This document shows positions 35,932 through 46,666 of a stretch of DNA of 64,000 nt, piece by piece. Numbering within the stretch: position 1 is the first letter of the stretch; every line of letters begins with the position of its first letter. This stretch comes from Pseudaquabacterium terrae (GTDB lineage: Bacteria > Pseudomonadota > Gammaproteobacteria > Burkholderiales > Burkholderiaceae_C). Location of the stretch: positions 992,001-1,056,000 of the forward strand of contig NZ_JABRWJ010000001.1 of NCBI RefSeq assembly GCF_013266755.1, given 5' to 3'. The notes below the pieces were generated by a model. It made no database searches. It was given only the letters and a program-made list of their open reading frames with translations, and was not told where the DNA came from. The position numbers and the translations under genes were made by a program.

Positions 35932-36764
35932 ATGAAAACTGCCCTGCTCAAGCTGTTCCGGCGCCGCGTCGTGCTGATCGCCGCACTGCTGCTGCTGGCG
36001 ATCGGCCTGATCGCGCTGACCGCGCAATGGCTGACGCCGCACGACCCGAACGACACGGCAGTGCTGCAGCGCCTGAAAGGCCCGAGCGCCGACCACCTGC
36101 TCGGCACCGACGAGCTCGGCCGCGACCTCTTCTCGCGCATCGCCTTCGGCGGCCGCTATTCGCTGGCGATCGCCGCGCTGACGGCCCTCGGCGCGATCGT
36201 CGGCGGCACGCTGATGGGCCTGATCGCCGGCTTCTTCCGGCGGCTCGACGCGCCGATCATGCGCATCGTCGACGCGATGATGTCGCTGCCCGACATTCTG
36301 CTGGCGATTGCGCTGGTGGCGATCCTCGGGCCCTCGCTGCTGAACGTCGTGCTGGCGCTGGTGCTGGTTTACACGCCACGCGTCGCGCGGGTCGTGCGCG
36401 CCTCGACGCTGGTGGTGCGCGAGCTGCTGTTCGTCGAGGCGGCCCGCGCGCTGGGCCTGTCGACCCCGCGCATCCTCGGCCGCCACATCCTGCCCAACCT
36501 GGTGTCGCCGATCCTCGTGCAGTCGTCCTTCATCTTCGCCTACGCGATCCTCGCCGAAGCCGCGCTGTCCTTCCTCGGCGTCGGCGTGCCGCCGGAGATT
36601 CCGACCTGGGGCACGATGGTCGCCGGCAGCCAGCAGTACGCGCACCAGGCGATCGGCGTCGTGCTGTACCCGGGGCTGGCGATCATCGTCACGGCCTTGT
36701 CGCTGCAACTGCTCGGTGATGGCGTGCGCGACCTGCTGGATCCGCGCTTGAAGAAGTCGATGTG

Positions 36765-36765
<1 letters not shown>
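35932..36765 (+). CDS. Dipeptide-type ABC transporter permease (DppC-like)
   Basis: A 277-residue DppC-type permease. It has an N-terminal transmembrane helix, [19 protein letters not shown] and [21 protein letters not shown] (the OppC N-terminal region), and the EAA loop [23 protein letters not shown]. It begins 5 bases after the DppB-like gene, and its stop overlaps the next ATG by one base. It is the second half of the channel. Confidence 0.92.
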
Positions 36766-37789
<1,024 letters not shown>

Positions 37790-37793
<4 letters not shown>

Positions 37794-38758
37794 ACGCTTC
37801 TCCGGCGCTGATCGAAGTCAAGCAGCTCAAGCGCTACTTCGGCCCCACCGCGCGGCCGGTGCGCGCGGTCGACGACGTGTCGTTCACGATCCAGCCCGGC
37901 GAGACGCTCGGGCTGGTCGGCGAGTCGGGCTCGGGCAAGAGCACCATCGGGCGCACGCTGCTGCGGTTGATCGATGCCAGTTCGGGCCAGGTGCTGTACC
38001 GCGGCGAGGACCTGGGCACTGCGGCGCCGAAGCGCATGCGTGCGCTGCGCAGCAAGCTGCAGATCATCTTCCAGGACCCCTATGCGAGCCTGAACCCGAA
38101 GATGCGCATCGGCGCGATCCTCGGCGAGGCGCTGGCGGCGCACGGCCTGGCGCGCGGCAAGGGTGAATCCGAGGCCCGCATCGCCGAGCTGCTGCAGCTC
38201 GTCGGCTTGCGGCCCGAGCACGCCAGCCGTTACCCGCACGAATTTTCCGGCGGCCAGCGCCAGCGCATCGGCATCGCGCGGGCGCTGGCGGTGGAGCCCG
38301 AATTCATCGTCGCCGACGAGCCGCTGTCGGCCCTCGATGTGTCGATCCAGGCCCAGGTCGTCAACCTGCTGAGCGAGCTGCGCGAGCGCTTGCAGCTGAC
38401 GATGCTGTTCATCTCGCACGACCTCGATGTCGTCGAGTACCTGTGTGACCGCGTGATCGTGCTGTACCTCGGCCGCGTGATGGAGGTGGCGCGCACCGAG
38501 GACCTGTTCGAGCGCCCGCTGCATCCGTACACGCAGGCGCTGCTGGCCGCCTCGCCGAAACCGGACCCGGAGATCCCGACGCAGCGCATCGTGCTGAAGG
38601 GGGACATTCCGAGCCCGGTGGACCCACCGTCCGGCTGCGTCTTTCGCACCCGCTGCCCGCATGCCATCGACGCCTGCGCCGTCACGCGGCCGGCCCTGGA
38701 AGAATGCGCACCCGGCCGCTTCTCGGCCTGCATCCGCATCAAGGAACTCTTCGCATGA
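37790..38758 (+). CDS. Dipeptide-type ABC transporter ATP-binding protein (DppF-like)
   Basis: A 322-residue ATPase with Walker [13 protein letters not shown], signature [19 protein letters not shown] and Walker [14 protein letters not shown]. The C-terminal segment [14 protein letters not shown] matches DppF/OppF. It forms the second ATPase of the importer. Four-base overlaps join it to both neighbouring genes, indicating tight translational coupling with the downstream enzyme gene. Confidence 0.92.
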
Positions 38759-40017
38759 ACGACGTGCTCGACCCGCTGCTGGATCCCACCAGCAAGGGCT
38801 ACCCGGCGTCCGCGCCGCCGCTGAGGCGCTCGCAGATCGGCGCGCAGGGCTGGAGCGTGCTCGATGGCGACCTGCCGCTGCCTTTGGCCGTCATCAAGCG
38901 CAGCGCGCTGCAGCACAACCTGCAGTGGATGCAGCGCTTCTGCGATGAGCGCGGCATCGGCCTGGCGCCGCACGGCAAGACGTCGATGTCGCCGCAGCTG
39001 TTCCAGCGCCAGCTCCATGCCGGCGCCTGGGGCCTGACGCTGGCGACGGTCGGCCAGGCGCGGGTCGCCGTCGAGGCCGGCGCGCGGCGCATCCTGATCG
39101 CCAATCAGGTGCTGGCCGATGCCGATCTGCGGGCCATCGCGGCATTGAAGACGCAGCACGAGGGCCTGCGCCTGCTGTTCCTGCTCGACTCGATTGCGCA
39201 GCTCGAGTTGATCGAGGCGAGGCAGCCGGCGACGCCTTTCGAAGTCCTGCTCGAGGTCGGCCTGCCCGGCGGCCGCACCGGCTGCCGCACGACCGAAGCC
39301 GCCACGGAACTGGCCCGCCGCGCGCATGCGAGTCCCGCCGTCACGCTCGCCGGCGTCGAGTGTTACGAGGGCCTGGCTGCGCAGGGCGACGATGCCCAGG
39401 ACCGCGCCTTCACCGACGCGCTGATGCAGCGTGTCACCGAGATCGCGCTGCTGGCCGACCGCGAAAACCTGTTCGACAACGACGAGGTCATCGTCTCGGC
39501 GGGCGGCTCGGCGATCTTCGACCTCGTCGTGCCGGGACTGAAACCACAGCTGACGCGAAAAGTGAGCGGCCTGCTGCGCTCCGGCTGCTACGTGACGCAC
39601 GACCAGGGCAACTACCGGCGGCTGGTGTCGCTGGTCAACCAGCGCGTCGGCTGCAGCGACGCCGAGGGCCTGCAAGCAGCGATGGAAGTTTGGGCCGTCG
39701 TGCAGTCGCTGCCCGAACCGGGTCTGGCGATCCTCGCGGTCGGCAAGCGCGACATCTCGTCCGACCTCGGCTGGCCGATCCCGCTGCAGGTGATCGCGCG
39801 CGGCCGCCGCACGCTGCAACCCGTGCCGGCCGACTGGACGATCAGCGGCCTGAACGACCAGCACGGCTACCTGCGCGGCGAGCTCGGCAGTCTGGCCGTC
39901 GGCGACCGCATCGTGCTCGGCCTGTCGCACCCCTGCACCACCTTCGACAAGTGGCGCTGGATGCCGATCGTCGACGACGCGTACCGCGTGATCGACGCGA
40001 TCGTCACTTGTTTTTGA
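38755..40017 (+). CDS. D-serine dehydratase-like / amino-acid deaminase (fold-type III PLP)
   Basis: A 420-residue PLP enzyme related to eukaryotic-type D-serine dehydratase and D-threonine aldolase. [20 protein letters not shown] opens the alanine-racemase-like barrel. Lys75 in APHGKTSM is the expected PLP lysine. [10 protein letters not shown] near the C-terminus has the His-x-Cys pair that binds zinc in D-serine dehydratases. The likely reaction is deamination of D-serine or D-threonine to a 2-oxo acid through an enamine, the RidA substrate. It overlaps the transporter ATPase gene by 4 bases and precedes the RpiR regulator by 7. Confidence 0.87.
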   Translation: MNDVLDPLLDPTSKGYPASAPPLRRSQIGAQGWSVLDGDLPLPLAVIKRSALQHNLQWMQRFCDERGIGLAPHGKTSMSPQLFQRQLHAGAWGLTLATVGQARVAVEAGARRILIANQVLADADLRAIAALKTQHEGLRLLFLLDSIAQLELIEARQPATPFEVLLEVGLPGGRTGCRTTEAATELARRAHASPAVTLAGVECYEGLAAQGDDAQDRAFTDALMQRVTEIALLADRENLFDNDEVIVSAGGSAIFDLVVPGLKPQLTRKVSGLLRSGCYVTHDQGNYRRLVSLVNQRVGCSDAEGLQAAMEVWAVVQSLPEPGLAILAVGKRDISSDLGWPIPLQVIARGRRTLQPVPADWTISGLNDQHGYLRGELGSLAVGDRIVLGLSHPCTTFDKWRWMPIVDDAYRVIDAIVTCF

Positions 40018-40024
40018 CACCGAC

Positions 40025-40921
40025 ATGACCAGCGTCCTGCAACGCATCACCGAGCTGCTGGCCGAGGGCGCCGAGCCGCTGTCGGCGGCGCGGCGCGAGG
40101 TGCTGGCCCTGATCCGCAGCGACCCCGAGCGCGCGTTGAACGAGAGTTTCGAGGCGCTGGCCGAGCGCTCGGGCAGCTCGGTGCCGACGATCATGCGCAC
40201 CGCGCGCGACCTGGGCTTCGCGGGGCTGCGCGAATTCAAGCTCGCGCTGGCGCAGGAGCTGGCGGTCAGCGGCTCGCCGCTGCACCGGCGCGTGCAGCTC
40301 GACGACAGCACCGAGCAGGTCGTCTCGAAGGTGATCAAGAGCGCCGCCGCCGCGGTCAACGGCGTGCAGGCGCAGCTGAGCACCGATGCGCTCGAGGCCG
40401 CCGCGGCGGCGATCGTGCGCGCGTCGCGCATCGATTGCTGGTGCGTCGGCGCGACCTCGTCGTTCATGGCCTCGGACATGCAGGCGCGCCTGTTCCGCAT
40501 GGGCCTGGTGGCCAACGCCTACCTCGACCAGCACCTGCAGCTGGTGTCGGCGGCGACGCTCGACTCGGGCAGCGTCGCGTTCGCGATCTCGCACGTCGGC
40601 GGCATGCCTTCGTTGATGGAAGCGGTGGCCGTCGCGCGTGCGCAGAAGGCCACCGTCATCGCGCTGACGCAGGCCGGCACCCCCCTGGCGAAACAGGCCG
40701 ACATCGTGCTCGGCATCCGCGTGCCCGAGGACCCGGTGATGCATGTCGGCACCGAGGCCTACCTCGCGCACCTGACCGTGATCGAGGTGCTGACGGTGCT
40801 GATCGCGCAGCGCCTGGGCGACAAGGCGGTGCGGCGGCTGGCCGGCGTGCGCCAGGTGCTGGCGACGCACGGGCTCGATACGCGGCATCACCCGCAGCTG
40901 AACTGGGGCGAAGCGGAGTGA
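40025..40921 (+). CDS. RpiR-family transcriptional regulator
   Basis: A 298-residue regulator with an N-terminal RpiR HTH (LNESFEALAERSGSSVPTIMRTARDLGFAGLREFKLALAQEL) and a C-terminal SIS sugar-isomerase-like domain (IDCWCVGATSSFMASDMQARLFRMG, VAFAISHVGGMPSLMEAV). It lies inside the operon and probably binds the two TGAAAT-N3-ATTTCA palindromes at 33.3-33.4 kb. The SIS fold normally binds phosphosugars, so the inducer here is uncertain. Its stop overlaps the GTG start of the next gene. Confidence 0.9.
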   Translation: MTSVLQRITELLAEGAEPLSAARREVLALIRSDPERALNESFEALAERSGSSVPTIMRTARDLGFAGLREFKLALAQELAVSGSPLHRRVQLDDSTEQVVSKVIKSAAAAVNGVQAQLSTDALEAAAAAIVRASRIDCWCVGATSSFMASDMQARLFRMGLVANAYLDQHLQLVSAATLDSGSVAFAISHVGGMPSLMEAVAVARAQKATVIALTQAGTPLAKQADIVLGIRVPEDPVMHVGTEAYLAHLTVIEVLTVLIAQRLGDKAVRRLAGVRQVLATHGLDTRHHPQLNWGEAE

Positions 40922-42372
40922 GCCGAGGCCATCTGCTCACCGGCGGGCTGGTGATCGACGGCAGCGGTGCGGCCGGCGTCGAGGCCGACGTGCTGCTGAT
41001 CGGCGAGCGCATCGCGGCGATCGGGCACGCCCTGCCGCTGACGCACGATGTGAGCGGCCTCGCGCACCATGACTGCCGCGGCCGCGTGGTCGCGCCCGGC
41101 TTCATCGACGTGCACACCCACGACGACGCGATCGTGCTGCAGCAGCCGGCGATGACGCCGAAGTTGTCGCAAGGCATCACGACGGTGATCGCCGGCAACT
41201 GCGGCATCTCGCTGCTGCCCTGGCTCAGCGACGATCCGCCGCCGCCCTTGAACCTGCTCGGCCGCGACTCGTTCCGCCACGCCAGCGTCGCGAGTTACCG
41301 CGAAGCGTTCGACGCCGCGCGGCCGGCAGTCAACGTCGCGCTGCTGATCGGCCACACGACGCTGCGTTTCGCGACGATGGACCGGCTCGACCGCGCGGCG
41401 ACACCGGCTGAAGTGAAGCGCATGGCCGCGCTGCTCGACGGCTGCCTCGCCGACGGTGCGATCGGCCTGTCGTCGGGGCTGTTCTACGAGCCGGCCTTCG
41501 CTGCGCCGCCCGAGGAGCTGCTGCCGCTCGCGCGCACCGTCGCGCGCCATGGCGGCGTCTATGCGACGCACCTGCGCAGCGAGATGCAGGCGATCATCGA
41601 GGCGCTGCACGAAGCCGGCGACACCGCCTTCGAAGGTGGCGTGCCGCTGGTGATCTCGCACCACAAGTGCGCCGGCCCGGCCAACTGGGGCCGCACGCGC
41701 GAGACGCTGCCGCTGATCGAGGCGCTGGCGCGGCGGCAGCCGCTGGCGCTCGATGTCTACCCCTACACCGCGGGCTCGACGGTGCTGCGCGAGGACCTGG
41801 TCGACGGCGTGATCGACGTGCGCCTGACCTGGTCCGAACCCTATCCGGACATGAGCGGCCGACTGCTCGCCGACATCGCCGCCGAATGGGGCGTCTCGCA
41901 GCAGCAGGCCTGCCGCCGGCTGCAGCCGGGCGGCGCGTGTTATTTCCAGATGCACGAGGACGACGTCGCGCGGGTGATCGCGCACCCGATGAGCATGATC
42001 GGCTCCGACGGCCTGCCGCACGATCGCCATCCGCATCCGCGGCTGTGGGGCGCGTTTCCGCGCGTGCTGGCGCACTACTGCCGCGATCGCGGCCTGCTGA
42101 CGCTGGAGCAGGCGGTGCACAAGATGACCGGGCTGTCGGCGCGCCACTTCCGCCTGAATGAGCGCGGCGGCCTGCAGCCGGGCTGGTTCGCCGACGTCAC
42201 GGTCTTCGATCCGGCCCGCGTGCAGGACCGCGCGACCTATGACGATCCGCAGGCGCCGAGCGCAGGCATCACGCAGGTCTTCGTCAACGGCGTGCTGAGC
42301 CACCGCGGCGAGGATCGCGCTGGCGAAACCCTGCCGCGCGCCGGACGCCTGCTGCGGCACGCAGCGGCGTGA
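40918..42372 (+). CDS. N-acyl-D-amino-acid deacylase
   Basis: A 484-residue amidohydrolase-superfamily enzyme of the D-aminoacylase group. Metal-binding features are FIDVHTHDD (His66, His68), Cys95 in AGNCGIS, ATHLRSEM, ISHHKCAG and the late Asp in IGSDGLPHDRHPHPR. The Cys ligand is a hallmark of D-aminoacylases. It releases D-amino acids from N-acyl-D-amino acids in the cytoplasm, feeding the D-serine-dehydratase-like enzyme. The start is GTG at 40918, overlapping the rpiR stop as GTGA. It is the last gene of the operon. Confidence 0.9.
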   Translation: MSRGHLLTGGLVIDGSGAAGVEADVLLIGERIAAIGHALPLTHDVSGLAHHDCRGRVVAPGFIDVHTHDDAIVLQQPAMTPKLSQGITTVIAGNCGISLLPWLSDDPPPPLNLLGRDSFRHASVASYREAFDAARPAVNVALLIGHTTLRFATMDRLDRAATPAEVKRMAALLDGCLADGAIGLSSGLFYEPAFAAPPEELLPLARTVARHGGVYATHLRSEMQAIIEALHEAGDTAFEGGVPLVISHHKCAGPANWGRTRETLPLIEALARRQPLALDVYPYTAGSTVLREDLVDGVIDVRLTWSEPYPDMSGRLLADIAAEWGVSQQQACRRLQPGGACYFQMHEDDVARVIAHPMSMIGSDGLPHDRHPHPRLWGAFPRVLAHYCRDRGLLTLEQAVHKMTGLSARHFRLNERGGLQPGWFADVTVFDPARVQDRATYDDPQAPSAGITQVFVNGVLSHRGEDRAGETLPRAGRLLRHAAA

Positions 42373-42388
42373 CGGAGCCTGCCGCTAG

Positions 42389-44089
42389 CTAGACCCCCGC
42401 CGCCGGCAGGCACAGCGAGAACGTGCTGCCGTGCTCGGCCCGGCTCTTCACGCCGATCGCGCCGCCCATGCGCTCGATCAACTGCTTGCAGATCACCAGG
42501 CCGATGCCGGTGCCCTGGCTGTCGGTGCGGCCGAGGCGGTTGAAGGGCTGGAACAGCTGCGACTGCTGCGTCGGTGTCAGCCCGATGCCGCTGTCGACGA
42601 CCTCGACGCAGACCTCGCCGTCGGGCGCCGCGGCGCCGCGCACCTCGACCCAGCCGCCGGGCTTGTTGTACTTGATGGCGTTCGACAGCAGGTTGTGCAG
42701 CACCTGCTCGAGCCGCACCGGGTCGGCCATCACGCGCAGCCGCCACAGTTCGTCGAGCTCGCAGCGCAGCTTCAGCGATTGCGCCTGCGCCGCCGGTTCG
42801 GCCAGCGCCAGGCAGCGCGCCAGCACCTCGCCGAGCACGGTCGGCCGAATCTCCAGCGACAAGGTGCCGGCCTCCAGCCGCGAGAAGCTCATCATGTCCT
42901 CGATCAGCAGCAGCAGGTGGCGCGCCGCATCCTCGATGTGGCCGATGCGCTTGCGCTGCGTGTCGTCGACCGGGTGGCCGGGGTCGACGGCCAGCAGCTG
43001 CGCGTAGCCGAGCACCGCATTCAGCGGCGTGCGCAGCTCGTGGCTGACCTGCGCCATGAACTGCGACTTCGCCGCGTTCGCCATCTCGGCGGTCTGGCGC
43101 GCGCGGTCGGCGTCCTGCAGGCGCTGGCGCTCGGTCAGCTCCTCGCGCAGCTGCGCGGTGCGCTGCGCCACCAGCCGCCGCAGCGAGCGGTTCCACGCCA
43201 GCACGATCAGCAGCCCGGCCAGCACCGCCGCCAGCAGCACGCCGATGGTCCACAGCAGCTGGCGGCTGAAGGCGCCGGAATCCGGGTTGGCGAGGAACCA
43301 GCGGTCGGCCATCGCCTGGCGCTCGGCCGGATCGATGCGCGTGAGCGCCTTGTCGAGGATGCGGCCGAGCATCGGCCAGTCCTTGCGGTAGCCGATGCCC
43401 AGGTCGTAGGCGAAGCCGACATCGCCGGCGATCTGCAGGTTGCCGATGCCTTGCGTGCGCATCAGGTAGGTGGCGCCGGCGAGGTCGAGCACGCCCGCAT
43501 TGACCTCGCCCGAGGCCAGCGCACGCAGCAGCAGCTTGTCGTCGGCCATCACGACCTGCGGGTTGGCGGGGAACCGCTCGGCGAGGAAGGGGCCGACCGC
43601 GTAGTTCTTGCTGACCGCCACGCGCTCGCCCATCTGCAGCTCGGGCGCCAGCGCCCGGCCGGCTTCGCGTCGCCGCACCAGCACCGCAGGCACCGACACA
43701 TACGGCCGCGAGAAGCCGAGCGTCTGGCGGCGTTCGGGCGTGTCGCGCAGCGACATCAGCACGTCGATCTCGCCTTGGCCCAGGCGCTGCAGGTTGAAGC
43801 TGAAGCCCGCCGGCGGCTGGCGTTCGAAACGCAGGCCGGTCAACTGCTCGATGCGCTGCACGTAGTCGATCGACAGCCCGCGCACCTGGCCATCGCCGTC
43901 GATGAAGGTGAACGGCCCGTAGTCACTGCTGGTGGCCAGCCGCACCGTGGGGTGCGCGTTGACCCAGGCCCGCTCGTCGGGAGACAGCAGGTCCTCGGCC
44001 GTTTGCGCTGCCGGCGCCAGCGTCAGCACCAGCACCATGGCCAGCCCGAGCATTCGCCAGCGGCGCCGCAGCAAGCCGGATGTGTGCAT
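42389..44089 (-). CDS. Histidine kinase with periplasmic solute-binding sensor domain
   Basis: A 566-residue kinase with a signal/anchor sequence (about 12-30) and an SBP_bac_3 (BvgS/EvgS-like Venus flytrap) sensor at about 35-268. One transmembrane helix lies at about 277-297, followed by a coiled-coil linker. The HisKA domain has His350 in FMAQVSHELRTPLNA and the HATPase domain has NLLSNAIKYN, DSGIGLTP and GTGIGLVI. There is no receiver domain. The flytrap likely binds an amino acid or other small solute. No response-regulator gene is adjacent, so it is an orphan kinase. It converges on the D-amino-acid operon with a 16-base gap. Confidence 0.9.
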   Translation of the reverse strand: MHTSGLLRRRWRMLGLAMVLVLTLAPAAQTAEDLLSPDERAWVNAHPTVRLATSSDYGPFTFIDGDGQVRGLSIDYVQRIEQLTGLRFERQPPAGFSFNLQRLGQGEIDVLMSLRDTPERRQTLGFSRPYVSVPAVLVRRREAGRALAPELQMGERVAVSKNYAVGPFLAERFPANPQVVMADDKLLLRALASGEVNAGVLDLAGATYLMRTQGIGNLQIAGDVGFAYDLGIGYRKDWPMLGRILDKALTRIDPAERQAMADRWFLANPDSGAFSRQLLWTIGVLLAAVLAGLLIVLAWNRSLRRLVAQRTAQLREELTERQRLQDADRARQTAEMANAAKSQFMAQVSHELRTPLNAVLGYAQLLAVDPGHPVDDTQRKRIGHIEDAARHLLLLIEDMMSFSRLEAGTLSLEIRPTVLGEVLARCLALAEPAAQAQSLKLRCELDELWRLRVMADPVRLEQVLHNLLSNAIKYNKPGGWVEVRGAAAPDGEVCVEVVDSGIGLTPTQQSQLFQPFNRLGRTDSQGTGIGLVICKQLIERMGGAIGVKSRAEHGSTFSLCLPAAGV

Positions 44090-44302
44090 ACGCGCTCCCA
44101 GGGCGGCGGAAACAAGGCCGCTGCCGGGCCAGCATAACCAGCCTGAACGCGCAGACACCAGCAAAAAATACAAAAATGCAAAAAATGTTTCGGCGCCACC
44201 GCCGGCTGGCGATGGGCGGCCGGTGCGGAAAACGCGAGCGCCGGTCACGGCGCACTGCGCGCCATCCGTCGGATGGGGGCTGCGCATGCCACCGGCCGCT
44301 CC

Positions 44303-44308
44303 TAGAAT
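44303..44308 (+). promoter_or_regulatory. Candidate -10 element (TAGAAT) for DUF898/M48 genes
   Basis: TAGAAT stands 36 bases before the DUF898 ATG. The 255-base gap it lies in also holds an A-rich patch (about 44160-44190) with near-repeats of GCAAAAAAT. No gene is seen there. Confidence 0.45.
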
Positions 44309-44344
44309 CGCCGCCACCTCAGGGAAGGGGTCCAGGGAGGATCG

Positions 44345-45565
44345 ATGGATTTCCAGAACACGATGCCGCTGCCGCCGGCAGCCGCACCCGTCCAGTCGCG
44401 TGCCGCACCGGTACGCCGGGCCACGGCGCCGCCGCCCAGCGCGGGCAACCTGCCGCTGCGCTTCACCGGCTCCGGCAGCGAGTACTTCCGCATCTGGATC
44501 GTCAATCTGCTGCTGACGATCGTCACGCTCGGGCTGTACCACCCGTTCGCCAAGGCGCGGCGATTGCGCTACTTCCACGCCAACACCGTCGTCGGCGGCC
44601 ACGCGCTCGGCTTCCACGGTGACCCGTGGAAGATGCTGCGCGGCTTCCTGCTGATGCTGGTCTTCGGGGCGGTCTACGTCGGCGCCGGGCAGTTCTCGGT
44701 CACCGCCGGTGCGCTGGCCGGCGCCGCGTTCGCGCTGCTGTGGCCGGCGCTGTGGCAATCGTCGCTGCGCTTCCGCCTGGCCAACACCAGCTGGCGCGGG
44801 CTGCGCATGCGCTTCGACGGCGACCTGCGCGGCGCCTATGCCGCGCTGCTGCCGCTGCTGTTGCCGCTTGCCGTGATGCTGGTCGCCAGCGCGGGCCTCG
44901 GCCAGCCGGGCCAGCCCGAGCCCTCGGCGCTGCGCGCGGCGATCGCCGGCTTCAGCATGCTGGCCATCGCACTGCTGCTGCCGTACACGCTGGCGCGCAT
45001 CAAGCGCTACCAGCACGGGCACTACGCGCTGGCCGGCGAGGTCACGCAGCTCGACGTGCGCACCCGCTCCTTCTACGGCTGGGCGCTGCGCACCTTCTTA
45101 GTCAGCGTGCTGCCGCTGGGGCTGATCGGCATCGCCGCGGCCGCGGTGCTGCCCGACATGCGCCACCTGCGGGGCGACGCGGCGCTCCGGGCCTCGATCG
45201 GCTTCGGTGGGCTGCTGCTGCTGGCTTACCTGGTGACCCTGCTGCTGACGCAGTCGTATGCGGTCGCGCGGCTGCAGAACCTGGTCTGGAGCGCCACGCG
45301 CTCGCCGCGGCTGAGCTTCGACAGCCGGCTCGGCTTCGGCGCGCTGATGGGGCTGATGGCCAAGAACCTGGTGCTGATGCTGGTGACGCTGGGGCTGTAC
45401 CGGCCCTTCGCGGTGATCGCGATGACCCGGCTGCGGCTCGAAGCGGTGAGCATCGATGCCGCCGACGACATCGAGCAATGGAGCGCCGCAGCGGCGGCGC
45501 GCGGCACCCCTGAAGCGGCCGGCGACGCCGCGGGCGACCTGCTGGGCATCGACATCGGGCTGTGA
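44345..45565 (+). CDS. DUF898 (YjgN-like) integral membrane protein
   Basis: A 406-residue inner-membrane protein of the DUF898/YjgN family. A proline-rich N-terminus is followed by LPLRFTGSGSEYFRIWIVNLLLTIVTLGLYHPFAKARRLRYF and the repeated version RLGFGALMGLMAKNLVLMLVTLGLYRPFAVIAMTRLRLE near the end. The TLGLYxPFA motif and about six hydrophobic segments define the family, whose function is unknown. A strong AGGGAGG ribosome-binding site lies upstream. The stop overlaps the M48 peptidase start by 4 bases, so the two proteins probably work together at the membrane. Confidence 0.88.
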   Translation: MDFQNTMPLPPAAAPVQSRAAPVRRATAPPPSAGNLPLRFTGSGSEYFRIWIVNLLLTIVTLGLYHPFAKARRLRYFHANTVVGGHALGFHGDPWKMLRGFLLMLVFGAVYVGAGQFSVTAGALAGAAFALLWPALWQSSLRFRLANTSWRGLRMRFDGDLRGAYAALLPLLLPLAVMLVASAGLGQPGQPEPSALRAAIAGFSMLAIALLLPYTLARIKRYQHGHYALAGEVTQLDVRTRSFYGWALRTFLVSVLPLGLIGIAAAAVLPDMRHLRGDAALRASIGFGGLLLLAYLVTLLLTQSYAVARLQNLVWSATRSPRLSFDSRLGFGALMGLMAKNLVLMLVTLGLYRPFAVIAMTRLRLEAVSIDAADDIEQWSAAAAARGTPEAAGDAAGDLLGIDIGL

Positions 45566-46626
45566 CCGAACCGCCGGTCCTCGTCGCCGACTACTTCGAC
45601 GGCCACTCGGCGCGCGCGCAGCCGGTGCGGCTCGCGATCCGCGAGCGCCGGCTGCTGATCGAGGGCGACGGGGTCAGCCGCAGCGTGCCGTTGCGCCAGG
45701 TCGGCTGGCCGGAGCGCCAGCGCCACGGCGCGCGCCAGGCGTACCTGCCGGGGCAGGGGCTGATCAGCGCTCCGGACGCCGCGGCCTGGGATGCCTGGGC
45801 CACCGCGAGCGGCCTGCGCGAGCGGCTGGTGGTGCGCTGGATGCAGAGCTGGCGCGGCGTCGCGCTGGCCGCAGCGCTGCTGGTCGTGGTGCTGGTCGGC
45901 AGCTGGCGCTGGGGCCTGCCGGCGGCAGCGCACGGGTTGGTCGCGCTGACGCCGATCGGCGTCGACGAGCAGCTCGGCGCGCTGGCTTTCGAGCAGTTCG
46001 AGCACCAGTGGCTGCAGCCGAGCAAGCTGCCAACCGAACGGCAGGCCGCGCTGCGCGCCCGCTTCGCAGCCGCGCTCGAACGCGGCCAGGCGGTCGAGCG
46101 CGCGCGCGGCGCCGCCGCGCCGCTGCCCGCCTGGCAGCTGCACTTTCGCGCGTCGACCGAGCGCGGCCTCGGCGCCAATGCCTTCGCGCTGCCGGGCGGC
46201 CACATCGTGGTCACCGACGCGCTGGTCGAGCTGCTCACCGACCGGCCCGACGTGCTGGTCGGCGTGCTCGGCCACGAGCTCGGCCACGTGCGCCATCGCC
46301 ACGGCATGCGCTCGGTGGTGCAGGTCGGGCTGCTGAGCGCGCTGTCCTCGCTGGTACTGGGCGACTTCTCGACGCTGCTGACCGCCGCGCCGGTGCTGCT
46401 CGGCCAGGCGGCGTATGCGCGCGAGTTCGAATTCCAGGCCGATGCCGATGCGGCGCGGCTGATGCGCGCCAACGGCATCGACCCGGCGGACTTCGGCGTG
46501 CTGTTCGAGCGGCTGCGCCGGCAGCAGCAGGCCAGGCCCGGCATCGAGCTGCCGATCGGCCTGGCGACGCACCCGCCGGACGCCGAGCGGGTCCGCCGCA
46601 TGCGCGAGGCAGCGCCGGGGCCCTGA
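45562..46626 (+). CDS. M48-family membrane metallopeptidase
   Basis: A 354-residue zinc peptidase. A small N-terminal domain is followed by one transmembrane helix (about 97-115), then the M48 domain with HELGH (238-242) in VLGHELGHVRHRHGM. The third ligand lies in FEFQADADAARLM. LPGGHIVVTDALVELL and LATHPPDAERVRRM are also typical. It belongs with YcaL/LoiP/BepA-type envelope quality-control peptidases. The start is GTG, overlapping the DUF898 stop (GTGA). Pairing of an M48 peptidase with a DUF898 protein recurs in proteobacteria. Confidence 0.9.
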   Translation: MTEPPVLVADYFDGHSARAQPVRLAIRERRLLIEGDGVSRSVPLRQVGWPERQRHGARQAYLPGQGLISAPDAAAWDAWATASGLRERLVVRWMQSWRGVALAAALLVVVLVGSWRWGLPAAAHGLVALTPIGVDEQLGALAFEQFEHQWLQPSKLPTERQAALRARFAAALERGQAVERARGAAAPLPAWQLHFRASTERGLGANAFALPGGHIVVTDALVELLTDRPDVLVGVLGHELGHVRHRHGMRSVVQVGLLSALSSLVLGDFSTLLTAAPVLLGQAAYAREFEFQADADAARLMRANGIDPADFGVLFERLRRQQQARPGIELPIGLATHPPDAERVRRMREAAPGP

Positions 46627-46627
46627 A

Positions 46628-46633
46628 TAGAAT
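46628..46633 (+). promoter_or_regulatory. Candidate -10 element (TAGAAT) for purB
   Basis: TAGAAT begins two bases after the M48 stop codon and 33 bases before the purB ATG. It matches the recurrent hexamer seen at 3892, 12147 and 44303. Confidence 0.45.
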
Positions 46634-46666
46634 TCGCGGTTTGCCGCGCCGCCTTCGGACACCGCC

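Noticed and set aside
40435-40917. Upstream extension of the D-aminoacylase frame
   Set aside because: It lies inside the RpiR gene in another frame; amidohydrolase similarity begins at the GTG at 40918.
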